From Marispirochaeta sp964554875 (GTDB lineage Bacteria > Spirochaetota > Spirochaetia > JC444 > Marispirochaetaceae): DNA of 64,000 bases. Shown here piece after piece: positions 17,375-25,615 of this stretch. Position numbers and translations under genes: made by a program. Location of the stretch: positions 7,916 through 71,915 of the forward strand of contig CAZKQJ010000024.1 in assembly GCA_964554875.1 (NCBI GenBank). Reading direction: 5' to 3'. The notes beneath the pieces were generated by a model that saw nothing but the letters and a program-made list of their open reading frames with translations, made no database searches and was not told the DNA's origin. Each line of letters starts with the position of its first letter. The stretch's first letter is position 1.

Positions 17375-18120
17375 GTGTTGCCGGCAAAACCGTCCTGGTT
17401 ACCGGAGCCGGAGCCAACATCGGCCGTGCGATAGCTGAACTTTTCGCCCGGCAGGGCGCCCGTGTGGCAATTACAACCCGCTCCAACGCCGGCGGCGGGG
17501 AAAATGCTGCGGAGAGTATTCGCAGTCAGGGAGGTGAGGCCCTCTTTTTCGGCGCCGACCTTACCGACGAGGCCCAGGTGGATCGGCTTTTCAGTTACGT
17601 GGAGGAGAATTTCGGTCCCGTTGAAGTGCTGATCAACAACGCCGGGGCGGCCCTTCCAACCCCCTTTCTCGACTCTGAAGTAAGCCGGTGGCGGGATGTT
17701 TTCGAGATCAACTTTTTTACCGCCCTGAACTGCTCCCGCCGGGCAGCTCCGAAGATGCTCGAAAAAGGCGAAGGGTCCATTATCAATACCGTCTCGGTCC
17801 GGGGATTCGACCATACCGGACGGGAGGGGATTATGGCCTACTCCGCGGCCAAGGCTGCCTTGACCAATTTTACCAAGACCCTGGCCAAAGAACTGGCACC
17901 GGGGATCAGCGTAAACGCCGTATCTCCCGGCTTTGTGCTGACCTCCGCCTACGACAAAGCATCGGAAGAGGTAAAGAAGGGTTTTATCGAATCCACGATG
18001 ATCAAACGCTGGATTCAGCCGGAGGAACTGGCGGAGGCCTACCTCTACCTGGCCGGGCAATCCGCCATAACCGGAACCGTTCTCAGCGTGGACGGCGGTT
18101 TTCTTCTCAAGCAAGCCTGA
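17371..18120 (+). CDS. SDR-family oxidoreductase
   Basis: 249 residues starting at a GTG that overlaps the kinase stop (GTGA). TGAGANIGRAIAELF near residue 11 binds the cofactor, NNAGAA near 90 follows, and the Ser, Tyr and Lys of the active site sit in TVSVRG and YSAAKAA. VDGGFLLKQA closes the protein. It is coupled to the kinase, so it probably produces or uses the kinase's substrate, for example a polyol/ketose pair. The exact sugar is unknown. Confidence 0.85.
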   Translation: MSVAGKTVLVTGAGANIGRAIAELFARQGARVAITTRSNAGGGENAAESIRSQGGEALFFGADLTDEAQVDRLFSYVEENFGPVEVLINNAGAALPTPFLDSEVSRWRDVFEINFFTALNCSRRAAPKMLEKGEGSIINTVSVRGFDHTGREGIMAYSAAKAALTNFTKTLAKELAPGISVNAVSPGFVLTSAYDKASEEVKKGFIESTMIKRWIQPEELAEAYLYLAGQSAITGTVLSVDGGFLLKQA

Positions 18121-18168
18121 ACGAAGGATCATCCAGGCCTTCCCGTGTTTTCCCCCGGGAAGGCAGGC

Positions 18169-18216
18169 TTGCACACCTGAGTTTTGTACGATATCATACA
18201 ATTGGAACGATTCAAT
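18169..18216 (+). promoter_or_regulatory. LacI-controlled promoter of the second SDR
   Basis: TTGCAC (18169-18174), 17 bases and TATCAT (18192-18197) form a strong promoter. ATTGGAACGATTCAAT (18201-18216) lies immediately downstream of the -10. It is the exact reverse complement of the site at 20259-20274 in front of TRAP transporter 2, with nearly identical geometry. Confidence 0.85.
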
Positions 18217-18236
18217 AAGCACATACTGGAGTTTAT

Positions 18237-18971
18237 ATGGCTAAGAAGATTATTATAACCGGCGCCAGCACCGGAATCGGGGCAGAGACCTCCCGAATGC
18301 TCGCCCCGGGTAACGAGATTATTATTCACTACTACTCATCCAAGGGACCGGCGGAAGCCGTCGCCGCGGATGTTGAAAAGGCGGGAGGAACAGCTCATCT
18401 GATCCAGGCGGACCTCTCCAAACCCGATGAATGCGAACGCTTTGTCGCTGAATGCGCCAAGATCTTTCCCGTTGCGGATGTTCTGGTAAACAATGCCGGA
18501 GGACTTATCCGCCGCCAGCCCATAACCGAGCTTGACTGGGATTTCATGATCGAAACCTTCGCCCTGAATACCTTTTCAACGATGAAGGTTACTTCCCTCT
18601 GCGTACCCCTGCTGGAAAAGGCGGAGGATCCGGTCATCATCAACATGACATCCATTGCCATGCGTCACGGCGCACCCTCGGCAACCCTCTACGGAGCATC
18701 CAAGGGAGCCCTGGACACCTTTACCCGCGGGGCCGCCACTGAACTGGCGCCCAAGAAAATACGGGTAAACGCGGTAGCTCCTGGAGTCATCGAAACACCC
18801 TTCCACGAAAAGGTCTCCACTCCGGAAAAGATGAAGACATTCAGGGAAAATACTCCCCTCAAGCGGAACGGTCAGGCCCGTCACATCGCCCAGGCGGTCA
18901 AGTATCTTGTAGAGAACGACTTTATGACCGGCGCGACGGTAGACGTAAACGGCGGTTTATTCATGTATTAA
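18237..18971 (+). CDS. SDR-family oxidoreductase, LacI-regulated
   Basis: 244 residues. TGASTGIGAETSRML near residue 8 is the cofactor motif, VNNAGG near 85 is the central motif, and YGASKGALDTF holds the Tyr-x3-Lys pair. VDVNGGLFMY is the C-terminus. It has its own promoter with a LacI-type operator identical to that of TRAP transporter 2, so it probably acts on the solute imported by that transporter or a close derivative. It ends at a terminator that overlaps the 3' end of the convergent lacI-type gene. Confidence 0.86.
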   Translation: MAKKIIITGASTGIGAETSRMLAPGNEIIIHYYSSKGPAEAVAADVEKAGGTAHLIQADLSKPDECERFVAECAKIFPVADVLVNNAGGLIRRQPITELDWDFMIETFALNTFSTMKVTSLCVPLLEKAEDPVIINMTSIAMRHGAPSATLYGASKGALDTFTRGAATELAPKKIRVNAVAPGVIETPFHEKVSTPEKMKTFRENTPLKRNGQARHIAQAVKYLVENDFMTGATVDVNGGLFMY

Positions 18972-18994
18972 AGGTCAGTACCGACCGAAAGAAG

Positions 18995-19032
18995 CCATCG
19001 GCGACAGTATCAGGCGCCGATGGTTTTTTTTT
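18995..19032 (+). terminator. Terminator after SDR, inside the 3' end of the lacI-type gene
   Basis: CCATCGGCG (18995-19003) pairs with CGCCGATGG (19015-19023), followed by nine T residues. The right arm also encodes the last codons of the convergent regulator. Confidence 0.9.
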
Positions 19033-20077
19033 GCCCCGTGTTCAGCTTTTCAGCCGTCCCGCAGGACTCCCGGATTGCCAGACGGGGGGTGATTAGAATA
19101 CGCTCCGGTGTTCCGGGGTTGCTGATTCGTTCCAGCAGAAAACGCGCAGCCCGCCGTGCAACCAGCTCCGGAGGAATTGCTACTGTAGACAGGGATGGGG
19201 TCCAGAGCCGGGCTTCCGAGATATCATCAAAACCGATGACGCCAAAATTCCGTCCCGGCTGAATACCCTTTGACCTCAGCCCCAGCATGACCCCCAGGGC
19301 GATAATGTCGTTATAACAGAAGGCCGCTGTGGGAGGATTCGGCTTGGAGACCAGGTCCCGTATTGCCGTATAACCGCCCCAGCGGTTTCCCTGGGCACTG
19401 ACAATCAAATCGTAATCGGGACTGTAACCGTACTTCTCAAAGGCAAGCCTGAAACCCTCAAGACGCTCAAGTCCGGGAGTCGATCCCGCTTCTCCCCCCA
19501 CAAAGGCTATACGCCGGTGGCCGGCGGCCAGCAGCCTCTCCACCGCCATTCTTGCACCCACCACATTGTCGGCGCCGACGTAGTTACCGGGAAAGTCGCC
19601 GAGATAGCGGTTAATGAATACAGAAGGAACATGGCTGTTGACAAGAGGGCCCAGATCGTTCCGGGTTGAAAACCTGGCAGGACTGATAAGCAGCCCGTCC
19701 ACATTATGTTCAAGAAAAGTTGAGATGGCACGTCTCTGCCGCTCGGGGTTCTCGGTTGTATTGGCCAGCATTACGACAATGCCCTCAGGTTCGAGAGATT
19801 CCTCGATTACCGGCACAAGCTCCGAGAAAAAGGGGTTGCCCAGATCGTTGATAAGAATTCCCACAATAAAAGAACGGCTTGTTCGCAAATTCGCCGCTGT
19901 GCGGTTATAGACATAACCGAGAGCTTCGCTTGCTTCCCGCACCAGTGCCGCTGTCGTTTTCGTAATCAGGGGGCTGTTTTTCAGCACCAGGGAGACCGTA
20001 GACTTGGAGACACCCGCTTCCCGGGCAATGTCTTTTATCGTAACCCTTCTCTTTTTTTTCCCTGTCTGCTGATTCAC
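19010..20077 (-). CDS. LacI-family transcriptional regulator
   Basis: 355 residues. The N-terminal helix-turn-helix VTIKDIAREAGVSKSTVSLV (residues about 12-31) and hinge are followed by a periplasmic-binding-like effector domain (IVGILINDLGNPFFSELV, GFDDISEARLWTPSLSTV). It faces away from the TRAP transporter 2 operon. Three copies of an ATTGGAAC-type palindrome flank it: two perfect ones at the SDR and dctP promoters and one 13/16 match at its own start. It therefore probably represses both units and itself, with the imported sugar or acid as inducer. Confidence 0.92.
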   Translation of the reverse strand: MNQQTGKKKRRVTIKDIAREAGVSKSTVSLVLKNSPLITKTTAALVREASEALGYVYNRTAANLRTSRSFIVGILINDLGNPFFSELVPVIEESLEPEGIVVMLANTTENPERQRRAISTFLEHNVDGLLISPARFSTRNDLGPLVNSHVPSVFINRYLGDFPGNYVGADNVVGARMAVERLLAAGHRRIAFVGGEAGSTPGLERLEGFRLAFEKYGYSPDYDLIVSAQGNRWGGYTAIRDLVSKPNPPTAAFCYNDIIALGVMLGLRSKGIQPGRNFGVIGFDDISEARLWTPSLSTVAIPPELVARRAARFLLERISNPGTPERILITPRLAIRESCGTAEKLNTGQKKTIGA

Positions 20078-20097
20078 CCTTAAAACACCTTCTTCTT

Positions 20098-20113
20098 ATT
20101 GGAACGGTGTAAT
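20098..20113 (-). promoter_or_regulatory. LacI-type operator at the regulator's own start
   Basis: ATTGGAACGGTGTAAT matches the perfect operator at 13 of 16 positions. It lies 20 bases upstream of the regulator's start codon and suggests autoregulation. Confidence 0.65.
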
Positions 20114-20225
20114 TTTAGGCCCATGCACGCGAACTGTCAATAAATAAAAAAATTGAATTGGGAACATCCTCCTCCCCAGTCACCCGTATTATATACAAAT
20201 ACGATACAACTAAGAAACAATTTCC

Positions 20226-20274
20226 TTGACAGCAGCCAAAACCCCTGCTATCGTTTCTATTGAATCGTTCCAAT
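20226..20274 (+). promoter_or_regulatory. LacI-controlled promoter of TRAP transporter 2
   Basis: TTGACA (20226-20231), 17 bases and TATCGT (20249-20254) form the promoter. The operator ATTGAATCGTTCCAAT (20259-20274) covers the transcription start four bases after the -10. It equals, in inverse orientation, the site before the SDR gene. Confidence 0.88.
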
Positions 20275-20322
20275 ACCGTGCAACATAAATTCTGCATGGA
20301 AAAATTAACAGGAGGACTATTC

Positions 20323-21336
20323 ATGAAAAAGATTGTCGGACTGACTCTCGTACTGATGCTGATCTTCAGCCTTGCTTCCTTTGCGGAAGGCAAAAAGGAG
20401 AGCGGCGCACCTGAGTCCATTACTCTCGTCGGCGGCGTCATGCTTCCCCAGGGACATGTCTATTACCAGGCAATGGAAAAGTTTGTCGAGCTCCTCGATG
20501 AATACTACACCGGGCCCATCGAACTGAAGTACGAGCTTCACCACTCAGGCTCCATCGGAACCGAAAAGGACATGTTCGAGTTCATGATGCAGGGAGTCTC
20601 TGTAGATTTTGCGATAATTTCCCCCGCCTGGGTTGCAACCTGGGACAAGACCGCCCCCATCATCGACGCACCCTTCCTTTTCAAGAGCATCGAGCACTGG
20701 GAAAAATCCCTTGAAGCCGGCGCCCTCGATTCTATCGCCGAAACCATCCGCAAGAAAGGCGTCCGTTTTATCGGTTACGGCGGCGGCGGAGCCCGCAGCC
20801 TGATCCTCAACCAGCCGGTAAAAACCCTCGACGACTTCGGCAAAATCGACCTGCGTGTTCAGGGTTCTCCTCTGCACGCCGCCGTATTCGGCGCCATCGG
20901 CCTGAACCCCACTCCCCTGGACTACACCGAATGTTACAACGCCATAAAGACCGGTGTAATCGACGGTCTCGAGAACGAGCCCGCCGGTCTTGAGGGTATG
21001 AAGTTCTACGAGGTTGCTCCTTACTACGCTCTCTCGGAGCACCAGATCACAACCCGCATCCTCTGCTTCTCCGAATCCAGACTTCAGAGCTTCCCCCAGG
21101 ACCTGCAGGATGCCATTGTAAAGGCAGGACTGGAAGCAGGACGATGGCACCGAAAGACGGAGGTTGCCATGGGACAGCAGATCATCGACAAACTGGCGGC
21201 CAATCACGGCCTGAAGACCATTGATTTCACCAAGGCACAGAAAGACGAGATGGCCCGCCGGGCAATGCCTGAGGTTATGAAGTATGCCAAGGAAGTTGGC
21301 GCAACTGAAATCGTAGAAAAGATCCAGAACCTGTAA
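20323..21336 (+). CDS. TRAP transporter 2, substrate-binding protein (DctP family)
   Basis: About 337 residues. Signal peptide MKKIVGLTLVLMLIFSL then AEGKKESG; start at ATG 20323 because AGGAGG is ten bases upstream and the longer frame has no such site. DctP features are IDLRVQGSPLHAAVF with the ligand-binding Arg and KTGVIDGLENEP with the Asn. It is periplasmic and feeds the DctQM pair encoded next. The LacI operator at its promoter and the downstream CoA-transferase and glycyl-radical genes suggest the imported acid is degraded by that set. Confidence 0.92.
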   Translation: MKKIVGLTLVLMLIFSLASFAEGKKESGAPESITLVGGVMLPQGHVYYQAMEKFVELLDEYYTGPIELKYELHHSGSIGTEKDMFEFMMQGVSVDFAIISPAWVATWDKTAPIIDAPFLFKSIEHWEKSLEAGALDSIAETIRKKGVRFIGYGGGGARSLILNQPVKTLDDFGKIDLRVQGSPLHAAVFGAIGLNPTPLDYTECYNAIKTGVIDGLENEPAGLEGMKFYEVAPYYALSEHQITTRILCFSESRLQSFPQDLQDAIVKAGLEAGRWHRKTEVAMGQQIIDKLAANHGLKTIDFTKAQKDEMARRAMPEVMKYAKEVGATEIVEKIQNL

Positions 21337-21386
21337 GGATCACTTTTATCCTTCGAATGCAGGCCGGTAAACACCGGCCTGCTTTT
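21336..21386 (+). terminator. Hairpins between dctP and dctQ of TRAP transporter 2
   Basis: A small AAGGAT/ATCCTT hairpin is followed by a perfect 10-bp stem GCAGGCCGGT (21359-21368) and ACCGGCCTGC (21373-21382) with an AAAC loop and TTTT. This is equivalent to the elements in TRAP operons 1 and 3. Confidence 0.8.
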
Positions 21387-21411
21387 CCATTTACCCAGAG
21401 GAGCAAAACCG

Positions 21412-21969
21412 ATGCCCTTGAAACTGTTTGATCTGTACGCGAAGTTTCTGATACGCGTAATGATTGTCCTTATGTTCATACTGCTGGGCGCCGTAGCCCT
21501 GACCGTGGCCGGCCGCTACATACCCTTCATTCCCCGCTACCTGTGGACCCTGGAAGTAACCAACATATCCCTTATCTGGATGGTTTTTGTGGGCTCGGTG
21601 GTCGGTCTCAGGGAATCCCGACACTTCTATATCGATATCTTCGCCAAGGGGGTTCCCCAGTGGTTTGAAGTATTTCTGAAAATTCTCAACTACGTTGTTA
21701 CCCTTACTGTCATTTATGTGTTTGTCCGTTACGGATACCGCTTTTTCAAGCAGTGGGGACTGATCCAGACCTCGGAACTGACCGGCATTAATCTGGGCTT
21801 TCTCTACGCCTCGGTTCCCTTCGCCGGAATCTCGTGGCTGATATTCATGATTGAAAGGTTCTACCACGACTTTATTAAGAAAGATCTGTCGGAGGAACAC
21901 CACATGGCCGATTCCTACCAGGTCCACCACGAAGATGAAGATACTACAGAAGGAGAAATGGACAAATGA
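21412..21969 (+). CDS. TRAP transporter 2, small permease (DctQ family)
   Basis: 185 residues with four predicted membrane helices, the first beginning near residue 13 (IRVMIVLMFILLGAV). A histidine- and acid-rich C-terminal tail (HHEDEDTTEGEMDK) is cytoplasmic and unusual for the family. The ribosome site AGAGGAG precedes the ATG. The stop overlaps the dctM start by four bases, ensuring equal production of the two membrane parts. Confidence 0.9.
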   Translation: MPLKLFDLYAKFLIRVMIVLMFILLGAVALTVAGRYIPFIPRYLWTLEVTNISLIWMVFVGSVVGLRESRHFYIDIFAKGVPQWFEVFLKILNYVVTLTVIYVFVRYGYRFFKQWGLIQTSELTGINLGFLYASVPFAGISWLIFMIERFYHDFIKKDLSEEHHMADSYQVHHEDEDTTEGEMDK

Positions 21970-23270
21970 CAGCTGGAACAGTCGCCGCGATAATGTTCAT
22001 ACTGCTTATCGTCCTCATAATTTTACGCGTACCGGTCAGTTTTACCCTGGCCTTTGCAGTTATCCCGATTCTCATACTTACCCCCCGGGTAACTCCTCTA
22101 ATGCTTCTTCAGCGTATGATGGTGCAGTACGGCTCCTTCATTCTGCTGTCAATACCGTTTTTCCTGCTGGCTGCGGTAATCATGAACGAGGCCAAGATAA
22201 CCGACCGGCTGATACGGTTTTCCCGTTCCATGGTAGGCCCCCTTCCCGGCGGTCTCGGCCATGTCAACGTCGCCGTCAGCATGCTCTTTGCAGGAATCTC
22301 CGGCTCTTCCAACGCGGATGCCGCCGGAATCGGGTCGGTCCTTATTCCCGCCATGGAAAGGGAGGGATACGACAAGAACTTTACCGTAGCCGTTACAGCC
22401 TGTTCGGCGGTAATGGGAAACATAATACCGCCAAGCATTACCATGGTGGTCTGGGGCGGGGTCATGAGTACCTCCGTTTCCGGACTCTTTCTGGCAGGTT
22501 TTGTTCCCGGCGTAATGATCGCCCTCTTCCAGATGGCCCTGGTACTCTACTTTGCCCTTAAACGCGGGTACCCGCGGGATGCCGGCTACAGCCTGAAAGA
22601 GTTCGTGTTGAGTTTTCGCGGAGCAATCCTGGCCCTGGTTACGCCTATGATTATCGTCGGCGGAATCGTCTTTGGCCTGGTAACTCCTACCGAGGCTTCC
22701 CTTGTAGCGGTTGTTTACTCCCTTATCCTGGGTATGTTCATCTACAAGACCGTCTCCTTCAACAAGTTTATCGGCCTTATGCTGGATACGGCGAAACTGG
22801 CTTCCATAGTGCTCTTTGCTGTTGGATGCGCCTCCATATACGGCTGGGTCCTGGCCTACTACAAGATCCCGAACTTCCTGGTTGACGTTCTCGGCGGCAT
22901 TACGACATCCCCGTCCCTGATGCTGATAATCTTTGTGGGAATCTTCCTGCTGGTTGGAACCTTCATGGATTCCGTTCCCGCAATCGTTATCCTCGGGCCC
23001 CTGCTTGCGCCCATTGCCGAACACGTCGGCATACATCCCCTTCACTTCGCCATCGTGGGAGTTGTCTCCCTGGCCTTCGGACTGGTAACCCCGCCCTACG
23101 GGCTCTGTCTGTTGATATCCAGCGAGATCGCGGGGATTAACGCCATGCGTCCCCTCAAGGAGGTCGGAATATTTCTGCTTTCCATGCTCGCGGTTCTGCT
23201 CCTTATCATATTTTTTCCGTCACTGACCCTGGCTATACCCAAGGCTTTCATGCCGGAACTCTTTTTATAG
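21966..23270 (+). CDS. TRAP transporter 2, large permease (DctM family)
   Basis: 434 residues, about 12 membrane helices. Typical DctM stretches are LLSIPFFLLAAVIMNEA, LFAGISGSSNADAAGIGSV and GLVTPPYGLCLLI. It forms the transport path with DctQ, driven by Na+ or H+. The gene ends six bases before the CoA-transferase gene, which puts uptake and CoA activation in one transcript. Confidence 0.92.
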   Translation: MTAGTVAAIMFILLIVLIILRVPVSFTLAFAVIPILILTPRVTPLMLLQRMMVQYGSFILLSIPFFLLAAVIMNEAKITDRLIRFSRSMVGPLPGGLGHVNVAVSMLFAGISGSSNADAAGIGSVLIPAMEREGYDKNFTVAVTACSAVMGNIIPPSITMVVWGGVMSTSVSGLFLAGFVPGVMIALFQMALVLYFALKRGYPRDAGYSLKEFVLSFRGAILALVTPMIIVGGIVFGLVTPTEASLVAVVYSLILGMFIYKTVSFNKFIGLMLDTAKLASIVLFAVGCASIYGWVLAYYKIPNFLVDVLGGITTSPSLMLIIFVGIFLLVGTFMDSVPAIVILGPLLAPIAEHVGIHPLHFAIVGVVSLAFGLVTPPYGLCLLISSEIAGINAMRPLKEVGIFLLSMLAVLLLIIFFPSLTLAIPKAFMPELFL

Positions 23271-23276
23271 TGTGCC

Positions 23277-24803
23277 ATGAAAGATAAAATACTGAGTGCC
23301 GAAGCCGCCGTCGCCCTTATAGGGGACGGCGCCCGTGTCGCCCTCCACGGTTCGGGGGGAGGCATCTGTGAAACAACCCTGCTGCTGAAGAAACTTGGTG
23401 AACGCTTCCAGAAAAGCGGAAAACCGGAAGGAATAAGCATTGTTCATTCCACAGGCATAGGAAACAAGGAGGGCACCGGAATCGACCTTATCGCCTTTCC
23501 GGGCCTGGTCAAGCGTGATATTGCCGGCCATTTCGGCATGTCCCCCAAAATGGGGGAGCTGATCCTGGGAAACCAGGTGGAGGCCTACAACTTTCCCCAG
23601 GGTGTTCTCTCCCACATGTTCCACGCCGTGGCTGCCAAAACACCCGGGGTTATTACCAAGATAGGCCTCAACACCTACGTGGACCCGCGCCTTGAAGGCG
23701 GAAAGGCCAACGATCTTGCCACGGAAGACCTGGTAAAGGTCATAGAGCTGAATGGCGAGGAGTGGCTCTTCTTTCCCCGCTTTGAATTCGACGTTGCCTT
23801 TGTCCGGGGAACCACCGCCGATCTTAACGGGAACATTACCAACGAGGAGGACGGTCCCTTTCTGGAGGGTATGGCAATCGCCCAGGCTGTCAAAAACTGC
23901 GGAGGGACGGTTATAGCCCAGGTCAAGTATCTGGCCGAGACCGGGACCCTTGACCCGCAGCAGGTACGCATCCCCGGAATCTACGTCGACCATATCGTCG
24001 TCGATCCCGAACAGACCCAGACCTGCCTGCACAGTTACGAACCCTCCTTTGCCGGAAAGGTAAGGATTCCCCTTACCCGTATGGAAGCCCTTCCCCTGGG
24101 GCCGAAAAAGATTATCGCCCGCCGGGCAGCGAAGGAACTCTTCGAAGGGGCCATTGTCAACCTGGGTTACGGCGCCCCCGACGGAGTGGCAGCTGTGGCC
24201 TCGGAAGAGGGAATCCTCGATAAGTTTACCCTCACCGTCGAACAGGGCTCCATCGGCGGACGCCCTGCGGGGGGAGTGGTGTTCGGAACCGCTTACAACC
24301 CGGAGGCAATTATTCCCATGGATGCCCAGTTCTCCTTCTACGACGGCGGCGGGCTGGACCTTGCCTACCTGGGTATGGCCCAGGTCGATCAGCACGGAAA
24401 CGTCAACTCGAGCCGGGTCGGGCGCATGCTGGCAGGCTGCGGGGGCTTCATCAACATTACCCAGAACGCCAAGAAGGTAATCTTCTGCGGAACCTTTACC
24501 GCCAAGGGTCTCAAGTGCTCCGTGGGAGACGGCAAAATCAGCATCGACCAGGAAGGTTCGGTACGGAAATTCGTGGACCGGGCGGCCCAGATTACCTTCA
24601 GCGGTGATTACGCCGGCAGCCGCGGACAGCCGGTTCTCTACGTTACCGAGCGGGCGGTTTTTTCCCGCAGTCCTGAAGGGCTTATGCTGGAGGAGATTGC
24701 TCCGGGGGTCGACATCGAACGGGACATCCTGGCGCATATGGATTTCAAACCCCTTATTTCACCTGATCTGAAAGAGATGGACCCGGACTACTTCCGGGAG
24801 TGA
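23277..24803 (+). CDS. Acyl-CoA:carboxylate CoA-transferase (family I, fused subunits)
   Basis: 508 residues, the length of propionate/acetate CoA-transferases in which the alpha and beta halves are fused. The alpha half has HGSGGGICE and the beta half TVEQGSIGGRPAGG, where Glu322 is the expected catalytic residue that forms the glutamyl-CoA thioester. It would transfer CoA from acetyl- or propionyl-CoA to an imported or enzyme-made acid. Its place between a TRAP transporter and an enoyl-CoA hydratase suggests CoA activation of the substrate. The acid used is unknown. Confidence 0.88.
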   Translation: MKDKILSAEAAVALIGDGARVALHGSGGGICETTLLLKKLGERFQKSGKPEGISIVHSTGIGNKEGTGIDLIAFPGLVKRDIAGHFGMSPKMGELILGNQVEAYNFPQGVLSHMFHAVAAKTPGVITKIGLNTYVDPRLEGGKANDLATEDLVKVIELNGEEWLFFPRFEFDVAFVRGTTADLNGNITNEEDGPFLEGMAIAQAVKNCGGTVIAQVKYLAETGTLDPQQVRIPGIYVDHIVVDPEQTQTCLHSYEPSFAGKVRIPLTRMEALPLGPKKIIARRAAKELFEGAIVNLGYGAPDGVAAVASEEGILDKFTLTVEQGSIGGRPAGGVVFGTAYNPEAIIPMDAQFSFYDGGGLDLAYLGMAQVDQHGNVNSSRVGRMLAGCGGFINITQNAKKVIFCGTFTAKGLKCSVGDGKISIDQEGSVRKFVDRAAQITFSGDYAGSRGQPVLYVTERAVFSRSPEGLMLEEIAPGVDIERDILAHMDFKPLISPDLKEMDPDYFRE

Positions 24804-24812
24804 GGACCTTTC

Positions 24813-25589
24813 ATGATTACCACCGTTACTACCGAACTGCGCGCCCCGGTGGCGCGCATTATTTTCAGCGTTGACCCGCCGGGAAAACCCCCGGCGGTGG
24901 ATTATGATGTTATCGACCAGCTGGAAGCTGCCATACACAGCGTCGCCTCCGCGGGCCCCGATATCCGTCTGGTCCTTGTGGAGAGTTCGGAGCCAAAGTA
25001 TTTTGTCGTCGGGGCCAACCTGAAGGCCCTGCAGCAGATCGACAGCCAGAGTATCCGACCCTGGGTTCGCCGGGGACACGATGTATTCAACATGCTGCAG
25101 GAAATGGAGCTTCCGGTTATCGCCGTGGTACGGGGCTTTGCTGGCGGAGGCGGGCTTGAACTGGCCCTGGCCTGCGACTTTATCTATGCCGCCGACAGCG
25201 CCCGCTTTGCCCTGCCGGAGGCCGGTCTGGGTCTTATACCCGGCTGGGGGGGGAGTCACCGTCTGCCCTTAAGGATCGGTGCGGCCCGGGCAAAGGAGAT
25301 GGCCTTCTCCGCCCGGCCGATAGATGCTGAAACAGCCTACGACTGGGGGCTGATCAATTACTACGGACCGGAGGAAGATCTCATTAAAAAGCTGGATGAA
25401 CTCTCCGCAAGCATCAGCGCCAACAGTCGTATTTCCGTGGCCATAGAAAAGCAGCTGATCAATTCCGCCGCGAGCCCGGACAATCCCCGCATGAAGTTTG
25501 AAGAGGCCGCCGCCTCCACCGCCGCCATGAGCTCCAGCGACACCTCCCGCAGACTGGAGGAGTTTTTCGAGAAACGGCGGAAAAAATAG
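24813..25589 (+). CDS. Enoyl-CoA hydratase/isomerase (crotonase family)
   Basis: 258 residues. The oxyanion-hole stretches are VVGANLKALQQ near residue 65 and RGFAGGGGLELALACDF near 107. LPEAGLGLIPGWGGSHRLP carries the conserved Glu and glycine-rich turn, and a C-terminal amphipathic helix follows (FFEKRRKK). The family hydrates, isomerises or cleaves acyl-CoA esters. It follows the CoA-transferase by nine bases and precedes the glycyl-radical enzyme, so it should act on the CoA ester of the same substrate. Confidence 0.88.
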   Translation: MITTVTTELRAPVARIIFSVDPPGKPPAVDYDVIDQLEAAIHSVASAGPDIRLVLVESSEPKYFVVGANLKALQQIDSQSIRPWVRRGHDVFNMLQEMELPVIAVVRGFAGGGGLELALACDFIYAADSARFALPEAGLGLIPGWGGSHRLPLRIGAARAKEMAFSARPIDAETAYDWGLINYYGPEEDLIKKLDELSASISANSRISVAIEKQLINSAASPDNPRMKFEEAAASTAAMSSSDTSRRLEEFFEKRRKK

Positions 25590-25615
25590 CAGATCCTTAC
25601 TGTAGGAGTCGTCTT

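Noticed and set aside
18137..18164. GCCTTCCCG/CGGGAAGGC hairpin after the kinase-SDR unit
   Set aside because: No T run follows, and the next promoter -35 lies immediately after it; not called as a terminator.
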